A DNA stretch of 45,892 bases from Erwinia psidii (GTDB taxonomy: Bacteria > Pseudomonadota > Gammaproteobacteria > Enterobacterales > Enterobacteriaceae): the NCBI RefSeq assembly GCF_003846135.1, contig NZ_RHHM01000023.1:1-45892 (forward strand), read 5' to 3'. How positions within the stretch are numbered: the stretch's first letter is position 1; the number at the start of each line of letters is the position of its first letter. Shown one piece after another: positions 1 to 6,501 of this stretch. A program made the position numbers and the translations under genes. The notes beneath the pieces are model-generated. The model made no database searches and was not told the origin of the DNA. It saw nothing but the letters and a program-made list of their open reading frames with translations.

Positions 1-1
1 C

Positions 2-511
2 ATGCAGAGTGCTAACGGTACGCCCTTCCGTGATGTGTCTCTGGACAGGGCATTGAAAGAGCATATTATCAGGGATAACTCACAGGAAAATAGTACACGT
101 GTGTTATTGCAGAAAGCGTTTGAAGACAATATAGACTGGGAAAATAATATTTATCCATCTATTGAAAAAGCAAAGCTGTATGAAGCCATATCTGGTGGTA
201 AATTGCCTAAATTCGACAGATTCCAGGATAATTTCAATGGTATGGGTATTACCGTTCATGATACCTGGGCAACGCATATCACCATAAAATTACTGCATAT
301 TGATAATGGCTGTTTCCGGGCAGTGGTGCATTATAAAGTTCAGGATCACTTTGGTCTGGATAGTGATGATATTCTGAACACAAAATTCAGCCAGTTCCAT
401 TTTTTCCGCATCTGGTTTATTCTCCAGCGGTACAATCAGTTTTGCTTCAAGCCATTCATGACCAATATGGAAGCCACTGTAGAAATCACCGGGGGCCGTA
501 GTGAAAGCTAA
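2..511 (+). CDS. DUF3289 (YPO3983-type) protein, C-terminal part, cut by window edge
   Basis: The 169 residues match the conserved C-terminal domain of DUF3289 proteins as I remember the family: PKFDRFQDNFNGMG, then GITVHDTWATHITI, then KVQDHFGLDSDDI, ending in MEATVEITGG. Family members are usually much longer, so the ATG at base 2 is probably an internal Met and the gene starts upstream of the window. In Erwinia, Pantoea and Yersinia these genes are often found near type VI secretion or other contact-dependent toxin loci; no biochemical role is established to my knowledge. The stop overlaps by 11 bases the GTG start of the downstream DUF943 reading frame, which implies translational coupling. 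A degraded second copy lies at 3707-3960. Family is fairly sure, function unknown. Confidence 0.75.
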   Translation: MQSANGTPFRDVSLDRALKEHIIRDNSQENSTRVLLQKAFEDNIDWENNIYPSIEKAKLYEAISGGKLPKFDRFQDNFNGMGITVHDTWATHITIKLLHIDNGCFRAVVHYKVQDHFGLDSDDILNTKFSQFHFFRIWFILQRYNQFCFKPFMTNMEATVEITGGRSES

Positions 512-961
512 TCTGAAAAAACTTCTGCTGATTCTTCTTGTCGCTGGCGCTGTCCTGATGGGCTATTTTTTTGGTTGACCTCTCGCCCGGTAGAAATTAT
601 TGCAGTTCATAAGGACAGTAACTACAGTTCTATTTTAGTAAAAAACTTTCCCGTTACGGACAAAGGAAAAATAGACTGGTGGTTGAAGAATAAAGATATA
701 CTCAAAAGCCGCTATGATATTCCCAAACCCGCCCCCTATGGTGGCTATGATGTTACTTTTTGGAATTTTGGTGACGGATATAAAGAAGATAAATACGACA
801 GGCTCTGTTTCGATGATATGCAAACAAAAATGAACTACATCGATAAAGAACCAGTATTTACTATAAAACGATTTAAATATGAAAGAGAGATATTTATCAC
901 ATATGAAGGGCGCTATAAATTGAAGGAAAACGGGGAATTAATGAAAGTTCATCGTGAATAG
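501..961 (+). pseudogene. DUF943 family protein, frameshifted at a T7 tract
   Basis: Two frames make up one DUF943-like protein. The first starts at GTG 501 and encodes a short Lys-rich start and a membrane segment (KKLLLILLVAGAVLMGYFF), then hits TGA at 576-578. The rest, from RPVEIIAVH to the stop at 961, lies in the frame of TTG 575. Adding one T to the run of seven T at 566-572 would join the frames as YFFWLTSRPVEII, the arrangement I expect for the family. The break is therefore a single-base loss in a homopolymer. It could be a real inactivation, slippage-mediated phase variation or ribosomal slippage, or a sequencing error. DUF943 proteins look like small N-terminally anchored periplasmic proteins and commonly sit beside DUF3289 genes. 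The role is unknown; immunity or accessory function is a guess. Confidence 0.7.
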
Positions 962-1119
962 AACCCCTCTCCCTCGCGTGGGGACAGCAATAAAATCATC
1001 CGCTCTACCCAGCCTTGCACCAGCTCTGCGGAAGTAGTAAATGGCCGGGAGGCTATTCCGGCGGGGAAAAAAGCGGCAATGCCTTACCGCCTGCCTCACT
1101 CCTTCAGTAAGGCGGTGAC

Positions 1120-1435
1120 GTGCAAGGCGAGCGTAACAGAGCAGCACAGATGCTGTGCGCTCATGGGGCAGATTGCACCAGTGAGGATTTGCTGACGCTC
1201 TGGAAAGAAAACCATATCGAGTTATGCTTTCCTCTGCACGATTATATAGCCTGCGAAAATGTCCCAGCGCCGGGTACAGGCAGAGAGGTTTTACTGTCGG
1301 TATCTCCGGCCAGTTATTACGTCTTCTGGGAATCGGTAGATTATTGTCCTCCACCGGATGATTACACAAGACTCTGCGTTAAAGAGTACGGTTCCACGGA
1401 TAGCTATACAGAGCGCAAACTGTAGGTCTACATGG
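1120..1435 (+). pseudogene. 5' part of an unrecognised gene split by an IS element
   Basis: An open frame from GTG 1120 encodes a Cys-containing protein (HIELCFPLHDY, then SPASYYVFWESVDYCPPPDD, then TRLCVKEYGS) and stops at TAG 1423-1425, eleven bases before the inferred IS end. If the TAG is read as a former CAG and the IS is removed with one base, the frame runs on into VILKGNLSCKAHY at 2637. I therefore read this and 2637-2720 as halves of one gene that gained a nonsense codon and an insertion. The extracellular-looking, Cys-paired sequence resembles small lipoproteins annotated as T6SS immunity proteins, but this is a loose resemblance. The true N-terminus is unclear; another frame is open between about 990 and 1195, so a further frameshift is possible. 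Bases 962-1119 hold no gene I recognise. Confidence 0.4.
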
Positions 1436-1514
1436 TGTAAGTATCCCGCATAATCGTGCCATTCACATTCAGAGACCTTACGGCATACTCATTTTGCCAA
1501 CGAAGGAGATCGCT

Positions 1515-1781
1515 ATGCGTAAAGCCCGTTTTACTGAGCATCAGTAAATCACGGTGATTAAATCAGTTGAAGCCGGACGAACAGTGAAAGATGTCTGCCG
1601 CGAGGACGGAATCTCTGAAGCCACGTATTACAACTGGAAGTCTACATACGGTGGCATGGAAACATCTGATATTAAAAAAATTAAGGATCTTGAGGACCAG
1701 AATCAACGGCTCAGGCAGATGTTTGCCGACCTCAGTCTTGAGAATCGGGCACAGAAAGACGTTATCGAAAAAAAGCTCTGA
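1515..1781 (+). pseudogene. IS1222-type transposase orfA with early nonsense codon
   Basis: ATG 1515, preceded by GAAGGAGATCGCT, encodes MRKARFTEHQ and then TAA at 1545-1547. After the stop the frame continues as an intact IS3-family OrfA: an HTH region (SVEAGRTVKDVCREDGISEA, YYNWKS) and a coiled-coil segment (KIKDLEDQNQRLRQMFADLS) to TGA at 1781. In functional relatives the position of the stop codes for Ile. OrfA normally binds the inverted repeats and is fused to OrfB by a -1 frameshift. With a stop at codon 11, only reinitiation within the frame could yield product. Confidence 0.75.
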
Positions 1782-2620
1782 AGCCAGCCTTTAAGCGTGG
1801 GCTGGTGACGCATCTGATAATAACACTGAGTATTCGTCAGGCCTGCCGGAGTCTGAACCTGAGCAGAACGGTTTACCATTACCGCCCGGATACCACGCGT
1901 GACGTACCCGTTATTTTCGCGTTGCAGACGGCTGCGGAAAGATATCCACGATACGGCTTCCCGAAGCTGTTTCAGGTTCTGCGGCGGCAGGGATACCAGC
2001 GGAACCATAAACGGACCCACCGTATTTACTGTCTGCTGAAACTGAATTTTCGTCGCAAAGGCAAACAGCGTCTGCCGATACGTAATCCATCACCGCTGAC
2101 CACACCGGAAGCGCTGAACCAGAGCTGGTCTGTTGATTTCATGCATGACGCGCTGATTTGTGGTCGTCGCTTTCGCACATTCAATGTCGTCGATAATTTT
2201 AATCGTGAAGCGTTGTCGATCGAAACAGACCTGAACCTTTCGGCCCAACGGGTGGTTTGGGTGCCCGACAGGAGCGACGCAAACCGGGGATATCCCGCGA
2301 TGCTTCGCATGGATAACGGCCCGGAATTTATTTCTCTGACTCTGGCTGAGTGGGCAGAAGTGCATGCAGTGAGGCTGGAATTTATCAAACCGGGTAAACC
2401 GACTCAGAATGCATTTACTGAACGCTTTAACCGGACATACCGCACTGAAATACTCGATTTCTGTCTGTTCAGGACGCCGAACGAAGTACGGGAAATCACA
2501 GAGCGGTGGCTTTCAGAATATAACTGAGAACGTCCACATGAATCACTGAACAACCTGACACCGGAGGAATACCGATGACAACACCATCTGGCCGGGATCT
2601 CAAAAAATACGTGGAACTAA
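1782..2620 (+). pseudogene. IS1222-type transposase orfB (DDE integrase) with two nonsense codons
   Basis: The frame reads RQACRSLNLSRTVYHYRPDT, then the HTH_21-like RYPRYGFPKLFQVLRRQGY, then the rve DDE core. The core acids appear kept: WSVDFMHD, RMDNGPEFIS and the Glu of QNAFTERFNRTYR. The frame ends at TGA 2525-2527 where relatives have a Ser codon (EYNSERPHE); it then continues as ERPHESLNNLTPEEYR, meets a second TGA at 2576-2578, and ends as ISKNTWN with TAA 2618-2620. A few residues seem missing near the start (VTHLIITLSIRQ). The catalytic core is intact, but the product would lack about 30 C-terminal residues and the fused OrfA. Confidence 0.75.
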
Positions 2621-2636
2621 AACGGGTCTGTTTACA

Positions 2637-2720
2637 GTTATTCTGAAAGGCAATTTATCCTGTAAAGCCCATTATGATACCAGCCAGAACAGTTATAACT
2701 GTTACCGTGCTGATGTATAA
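2637..2720 (+). pseudogene. 3' part of the IS-split gene
   Basis: Directly after the right end of the IS, the frame VILKGNLSCKAHYDTSQN runs to CYRADV and TAA 2718-2720. It has no start of its own. Dropping one G at the junction restores the frame of the 1120-1425 segment (..VYM + VILKG..), and its two Cys residues fit the Cys-rich style of that segment. A perfect 16-bp palindrome, AACAGTTATAACTGTT, lies at 2688-2703. The fragment overlaps the 3' end of the convergent comB-like gene by 19 bases. Confidence 0.4.
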
Positions 2721-3436
2721 AAATCACCATACAGCTGGCAGGCAAACGAAGCAGTGTCCACTTCAAGGCAGAGTCCGACATCCTCGTTGAACCCGCGCTT
2801 TTTTAGTTCAAGTGCTGAGGAACACTCACGAAGTTGACGCAAATTTTGCTGTCGGTAAAGTTGCCAGGCCGCCACTGACGCCAGCGCCTCAGGAGAGCAA
2901 TTACGACGTCCCATTGCAGCGATAATACCACCGGCTGCTACGTAATCTTCAACTGAAGGACGAAAGCTGCCATCAGGCCATCGCTCTCCACAGGGGATCA
3001 CCAGGATGCTTTCAAATGCGCCACAGGCATTAGCCGTTGCAGACATATTTCTGAAACAACCGCTGAAAACGGTAATCCCGGTGTCCCGTGCCCTGAAGGA
3101 AATGGCCGATCCGTTAGGTGACGGAAGTACCAGTCTTTCGCCATCACTGATGTTCTGGATTGATGCTGGCGACAGGCTGTAACCTTGACCGCTAAATCTT
3201 CTGTCAGGACTGGCCGTCTGCGCGCCGATTTTCATACCATATCCGCTCGCGGAGTCATCTTTCCAGGGATAAGGGTAAATGTCGGCGCCATTATCAACCG
3301 CCAGACTCACGCACGTAGAAAATGACATAACGTCAACTATCACAGCACAATCTGCATCGCCAGCCAGGTAATCCACGGCCGGCAGGCCCCATTCAAGACG
3401 AACCTCAAATTTTTTCTGGTTGAACCAATCCATCAT
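2702..3436 (-). CDS. 2-phosphosulfolactate phosphatase (ComB) family protein
   Basis: The 244-aa product has the marks of the ComB family: EVRLEWGLPAV at the start, VDVMSFSTCVSLAVDNGA, the LPSPNGSAIS loop near residue 105, GCFRN, and VIPCGERW near residue 146. ComB hydrolyses 2-phosphosulfolactate to sulfolactate in coenzyme M synthesis of methanogens. Enterobacteria make no coenzyme M, so the substrate here is probably a different phosphate ester or a sulfonate-pathway compound. The gene is a lone minus-strand ORF between IS and pseudogene debris, with no visible sulfonate-metabolism partners. The start is either Met at 3436 or the next codon; no strong ribosome-binding site is visible. Family assignment good, function open. 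Confidence 0.75.
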   Translation of the reverse strand: MMDWFNQKKFEVRLEWGLPAVDYLAGDADCAVIVDVMSFSTCVSLAVDNGADIYPYPWKDDSASGYGMKIGAQTASPDRRFSGQGYSLSPASIQNISDGERLVLPSPNGSAISFRARDTGITVFSGCFRNMSATANACGAFESILVIPCGERWPDGSFRPSVEDYVAAGGIIAAMGRRNCSPEALASVAAWQLYRQQNLRQLRECSSALELKKRGFNEDVGLCLEVDTASFACQLYGDFYTSAR

Positions 3437-3706
3437 GATGTCCGGTTAATATTTTTCTGAAATGTAGAATGCAATATAGTCGTGTTGAAGTTTATTTTTC
3501 AGTACATCAATGCACAATCAGCTGACGCTAAAGAGAAACCGTCTGCGCAATAATAATGATTCATATAATTGTTATAACGCCACCTGTGCAAAAAGATGCT
3601 CATCGATATAGCACCGGGCAGAAAGTTATTAAGAATTTCACTCACATAAGATGATGATGTGAAATAAATACCCTCCGTAAGCAATAAAAGTGGAATTTAA
3701 AAAATA
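3437..3706. other. Gene-free AT-rich stretch
   Basis: I see no credible gene. It lies upstream of the comB-like gene and should hold its promoter. A small TCACAT...ATGTGA inverted repeat is present near 3640-3662. Confidence 0.4.
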
Positions 3707-3960
3707 ATTTCCGCCGCTGAACTCCCTAAATTCGACCAACGCCGGATAATCTGAACGACATGGATATCACCGTACATGATACCAGGGCTGCGCATATCAC
3801 TACAGAACCGTTGCGCCGTTACCGGCAGTGACACATGACAAGGTACAGAAACACAGTGGTTTGGACAGAATGATACTCTGAAAAACACAGTCAGTCCCCG
3901 CTTCCATATCTGGTTTGTTCTGCTGCGATCCAGGAAGTTTAGCCTGTGCTGAATGGCAGC
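3707..3960 (+). pseudogene. Degraded second DUF3289 copy
   Basis: Translated piecewise, the plus strand repeats the domain at 2-511. ISAAELPKFDQ corresponds to ISGGKLPKFDR; after a frameshift near 3740, DNLNDMDITVHDTRAAHITT corresponds to DNFNGMGITVHDTWATHITI; further on, DKVQKHSGLDRNDTLKN corresponds to YKVQDHFGLDSDDILNT, and FHIWFVLLRSRKFSL to FRIWFILQRYNQFCF. Stop codons and frame changes separate these blocks, so no protein can be made. The copy shows that the island once carried at least two DUF3289 genes. I found no DUF943 remnant after it. Confidence 0.65.
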
Positions 3961-4096
3961 GATGGTAAAAAGCTGTCATCACGAGATATATTTTCCGGTA
4001 CTGGCTGAGGGAAACACGTAACTTATCACCTTAAAACTGAACTTGCCGACAGGTAAGTAATTCCTCACAGAAAACTGATGGCGATTAGCCAGAGGT

Positions 4097-4372
4097 TCAC
4101 AGCCCATCCACCTTCTTCTTTACGGCGGGGAGAGCCTGAAACCTTGGTGCAAGATGACGATAAATATCATCCGTTGTTACACCGAGTAAGGTGCAGATGT
4201 GATAAAACTCAACGGCATCAAGCCTCCTTTCACAGCGCTCAATCCTTGATACCAGCGTCTGCTCGATCCGCATCGCTTCAGCCAGCTGTGTCTGAGTGAT
4301 GTTACGTTTCCTGCGGACATCCACCAGGTAGCCGATAAGTTTCTGATAGTCATTTGTAAAAAATGAAGGCAT
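4097..4372 (-). CDS. XRE-family HTH transcriptional regulator
   Basis: The 91-aa protein is nearly all helix-turn-helix: DVRRKRNITQTQLAEAM, then RIEQTLVSRIERCERRLDAV, typical of the lambda Cro/C1 fold (about residues 12-68), followed by a short basic tail. It is divergently oriented to the Ner-like gene at 4480, and two 18-bp repeats in the shared gap are likely operators, so it probably represses itself and perhaps its neighbour. Similar solo XRE proteins serve as phage repressors, antitoxins or restriction-modification controllers. No toxin, methylase or endonuclease gene is adjacent, so its target is unknown. Confidence 0.75.
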   Translation of the reverse strand: MPSFFTNDYQKLIGYLVDVRRKRNITQTQLAEAMRIEQTLVSRIERCERRLDAVEFYHICTLLGVTTDDIYRHLAPRFQALPAVKKKVDGL

Positions 4373-4387
4373 ATAAGACCTCTCAAA

Positions 4388-4439
4388 TAGAACAAAATCG
4401 ACTATCGAACAGCTTTAATATTAGAACAAAACGTACTAT
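4388..4439. promoter_or_regulatory. Pair of 18-bp direct repeats, probable operators
   Basis: TAGAACAAAATCGACTAT (4388-4405) and TAGAACAAAACGTACTAT (4422-4439) differ at three central positions and lie 34 bp apart, about three helical turns, in the gap between the divergent XRE and Ner-like genes. The second lies inside the imperfect palindrome CAAAACGTACTATTTTG. The placement next to the XRE gene start suggests autoregulation. Confidence 0.6.
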
Positions 4440-4479
4440 TTTGAGGCTTGCCGGTTAAAGGATTAACTACAGGAGAATT

Positions 4480-4722
4480 ATGGTGACAGAAGGGAAGGAC
4501 TGGCATCCATCCGAGATTTCCGCCGCACTCAAGAAGAAGGGGAGTTCTGTATCACGATTATCAAGAGAATCCGGCCTTGCCTCATCCACTCTGGCAAACG
4601 CACTTTACCGTCACTGGCCAAAAGGAGAAATTATCATCGCGGTGGCATTAGGAATCAGCCCCTCAGAAATCTGGCCTTCCCGCTATCCCAGTCAGAGAAC
4701 CAACGCCGTGCTAAAAAAATAG
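4480..4722 (+). CDS. Ner / SfsB-like winged-helix DNA-binding protein
   Basis: The 80-aa product has the Mu Ner / Nlp (SfsB) signature: DWHPSEISAALKKKGSSVSR, LSRESGLASSTLANALYRHW, and the closing GISPSEIWPSRY. Phage Ner proteins repress early transcription; the host paralogue SfsB affects sugar-fermentation genes. AGGAG about 7 bases before ATG 4480 supports this start; GTG 4483 is an alternative. The gene is divergent from the XRE regulator and shares its operator region. No Mu transposition or structural genes are near, so it is either a phage relic or a domesticated regulator. Confidence 0.75.
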   Translation: MVTEGKDWHPSEISAALKKKGSSVSRLSRESGLASSTLANALYRHWPKGEIIIAVALGISPSEIWPSRYPSQRTNAVLKK

Positions 4723-4930
4723 CAGCAACAGCGTCTTAAATGCTTTTTCCAGGCTGACCATAATTACTGTCAGTCACGGCCACCTGTACTGAGGCCCCAT
4801 TCACGGCGACAGGAAAGCGGCTGTGCATGCTGTTTACACGGGATATCAACCTTTATCATGTCGGGTGGTGGAATCAGCCATCGTGCCAGCGGGAAAGTCG
4901 GCTTTTCATAACACTGTTCTGAGATAGCCA
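4723..4930. other. Intergenic, no recognisable gene
   Basis: No gene with support. A minus-strand 62-codon frame (4770-4958) exists but has no family resemblance or clear ribosome-binding site. Confidence 0.4.
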
Positions 4931-5080
4931 GTGCAGCGCTGTTTAAAGCCTTTAGCAAGTTTTGGTGTTGGGGCTGCCAGCATTGAGAAACGTGGCAGGC
5001 TCACGATTAACAATCAATACATGATTACGCTAATGCTCGCTGACTGGCAGGCTGAGAAGTATTTCAGGCGTCTGAATTAA
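4931..5080 (+). CDS. Unrecognised 49-aa ORF, possibly the tail of a lost gene
   Basis: From GTG 4931 the frame reads VQRCLKPLASFGVGAASIEK, then RGRLTINNQYMITLMLADWQ, then AEKYFRRLN and TAA. The composition (amphipathic, Trp, Tyr, Arg, Lys) looks protein-like rather than random. An in-frame TAG lies just before the GTG, and there is no good Shine-Dalgarno, so this may be the 3' end of a degraded gene. I do not recognise the family. From 5081 to 5182 I see nothing. Confidence 0.25.
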   Translation: MQRCLKPLASFGVGAASIEKRGRLTINNQYMITLMLADWQAEKYFRRLN

Positions 5081-5182
5081 TATCATTTTTTCTTCGTCCG
5101 CCCATAACATCACTTACTTCTTCGCAATACAACCTCTGCCTGCCTGTTCAGAATGTCGACATGCCGCTGTTGCACACACTTT

Positions 5183-5407
5183 TTAGTCGTCTGCACACTG
5201 ACCTGCCACAACATAGAATCTGTCCCGCTCCCTAATTATCTTGGTCTGAACATTCCCACAGTCCCAAACCAGATGAAAAAACTCATCGGTAGTCACTTCC
5301 CAGTCCAGTCGGATGCGTCTGTAATCCCCATTGCACAACATCTTGCTGGCTTCAGTGAAACAAGTTGCGCCAGTTTCATCAGAATATCTCTGTTGGCTTT
5401 GGCTCAT
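5183..5407 (-). CDS. Small hypothetical protein, 74 aa
   Basis: The ATG at 5407 is preceded by TGAGGAGCAATAAC, a strong ribosome-binding site with proper spacing, which favours it over the longer upstream frame. The product begins MSQSQQRYSDETG and is acidic to neutral, with three Cys and several Trp and aromatic residues (RLDWEVTTDEFFHLVWDCG). It has no signal peptide or membrane segment, so it is presumably cytosolic. I do not recognise the family. It lies 49 bases downstream of azlD on the same strand and might be co-transcribed with that operon, or be the last island gene. Confidence 0.5.
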   Translation of the reverse strand: MSQSQQRYSDETGATCFTEASKMLCNGDYRRIRLDWEVTTDEFFHLVWDCGNVQTKIIRERDRFYVVAGQCADD

Positions 5408-5456
5408 GTTATTGCTCCTCAGATTTAGATTGATCAGAAAACGGTACCAACCACAG

Positions 5457-5813
5457 CTACGGGACCAGGAACCACAGACCCATACCATATATGCCTACGC
5501 CGACGATCACCGCAATACCCGGATTTTTGGTAACGCGTAATGCCCCCAACGTCATTAAAATCCCTGCTACATAGCACAGCGTCCTGCCATAACCGATGGA
5601 CATTGCCTGCTGCATACCGGGAATTAAAGTAACAATCATGATAGCGGCTAACAGCGAAGGTCCCAGCGCGGCAAAGACTGGCGACCCGTGATCGGCCCTG
5701 TTGTCATCAGCCCGAACCCGTTTATTAAGCATAAAAGGCAGCGAGCGTAACAGCCAGGTCACCACGCCCATGGCAATCACGGCCATCCATCCTTCATCAT
5801 ATGGCATAGTCAT
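5457..5813 (-). CDS. azlD: AzlD-family small subunit of a branched-chain amino-acid exporter
   Basis: The 118-aa membrane protein has the AzlD/YgaH pattern: VVTWLLRSLPFMLNKR near the N-terminus, then LGPSLLAAIMIVTLIP and closing hydrophobic helices (NPGIAVIVGVGIYGMGLWF), giving about four membrane segments. AzlD works with AzlC as a two-part inner-membrane exporter; the E. coli pair YgaZH exports valine and methionine. AAAGGA lies 8 bases before ATG 5813, and the gene overlaps the end of azlC by 17 bases, as expected for coupled translation. It is the third gene of the operon begun by the XRE-cupin-methyltransferase gene. The real substrate cannot be read from the sequence. Confidence 0.88.
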   Translation of the reverse strand: MTMPYDEGWMAVIAMGVVTWLLRSLPFMLNKRVRADDNRADHGSPVFAALGPSLLAAIMIVTLIPGMQQAMSIGYGRTLCYVAGILMTLGALRVTKNPGIAVIVGVGIYGMGLWFLVP

Positions 5814-6501
5814 TCAGTTTTCCTTTTACAAAAACCGCACAACAACCACAGAGTGCCCCTGCGATAAGTGCCAGTGCGGTTAATCCATGTAAATACAACA
5901 CACCAGCAACGACTACGGAAACAATCACTGGCAGACGGTACTGCGGGCTGAAACTTTCCTGTACCAACACCACAAACAACGCAGGCAATGCAAATGGCAT
6001 AGCGTCTGCCAGCAATGGAAAGGCGTTACTGAGCTGGATTCCCGTCACCGCACCCAATACCGTTCCGACGACCCAGGCAAGGTAACTGAATATTCCCAGC
6101 CAGCTAAGCCAGCTGCTACGGTAAACCATCGCTATTTCCGGCATCCGCACCAACGCCGTGGCAAATACCTCATCCGTCAGTGTTGAGGCAGCCAGCAGCT
6201 GTCGGCGCAATCCCGCAGGTAGCTGACGTACCATTACGGCACCATATAACATGTGACGGACATCCATCATAGCGCACAGTCCCAGCACCAGATACCAGGC
6301 CGTTCCGGCATGCATGGCAGCCAGTAATACAAACTGGCTGCCTCCGGCAAAAATAAAAGCGGACATGGCAACCACCATTGCCACCGGCAGACCACTAACC
6401 GCACCCGCCATACCAAACGCAAAGGCGATTGGCAGATAGCCAGTAACCACAGGTAAGGAGGCCAGTAACGCCTGGTTAACCGTTTTTTTCATCTGAATCA
6501 T
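5797..6501 (-). CDS. azlC: AzlC-family large subunit of a branched-chain amino-acid exporter
   Basis: The 234-aa protein shows the AzlC/YgaZ hallmarks: LPVVTGYLPIAFAFGMAG, the FIFAGGSQFVLL motif, the DVRHMLYGA motif and STLTDEVFA. Hydrophobic segments number about seven. Together with AzlD it should form an inner-membrane amino-acid exporter of the YgaZH type. Its ATG overlaps the stop of the upstream regulator/methyltransferase gene (ATGA at 6501-6498), so translation of the two is coupled. That coupling ties the exporter to the function of the fusion protein. Confidence 0.9.
   Translation of the reverse strand: MIQMKKTVNQALLASLPVVTGYLPIAFAFGMAGAVSGLPVAMVVAMSAFIFAGGSQFVLLAAMHAGTAWYLVLGLCAMMDVRHMLYGAVMVRQLPAGLRRQLLAASTLTDEVFATALVRMPEIAMVYRSSWLSWLGIFSYLAWVVGTVLGAVTGIQLSNAFPLLADAMPFALPALFVVLVQESFSPQYRLPVIVSVVVAGVLYLHGLTALALIAGALCGCCAVFVKGKLNDYAI

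Larger units (their letters stand above)
1436..2636 (+). mobile_element. Inactive IS1222-like insertion sequence (IS3 family)
   Basis: This is an IS3-family element of about 1.2 kb with orfA and orfB of the IS1222 type. The ends are inferred: the left end reads TGTAAGTATCCCG and the reverse complement of the right end reads TGTAAACAGACCCG, sharing TGTAA and CCCG with one gap. The length, 1201 bp, fits IS1222. No 3-bp target duplication is visible (TGG at left, GTT at right), which suits an old insertion or one altered by later change. At least three nonsense codons break the transposase, so it cannot move on its own. It interrupts the gene whose halves lie at 1120-1435 and 2637-2720. Confidence 0.75.

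Noticed and set aside
938..1369. A 143-codon minus-strand frame
   Set aside because: Overlaps DUF943 and the split gene on the plus strand; Arg/His-rich with no family likeness or ribosome-binding site.
2688..2703. 16-bp perfect palindrome AACAGTTATAACTGTT
   Set aside because: Lies across two convergent gene ends with no promoter nearby; probably chance.
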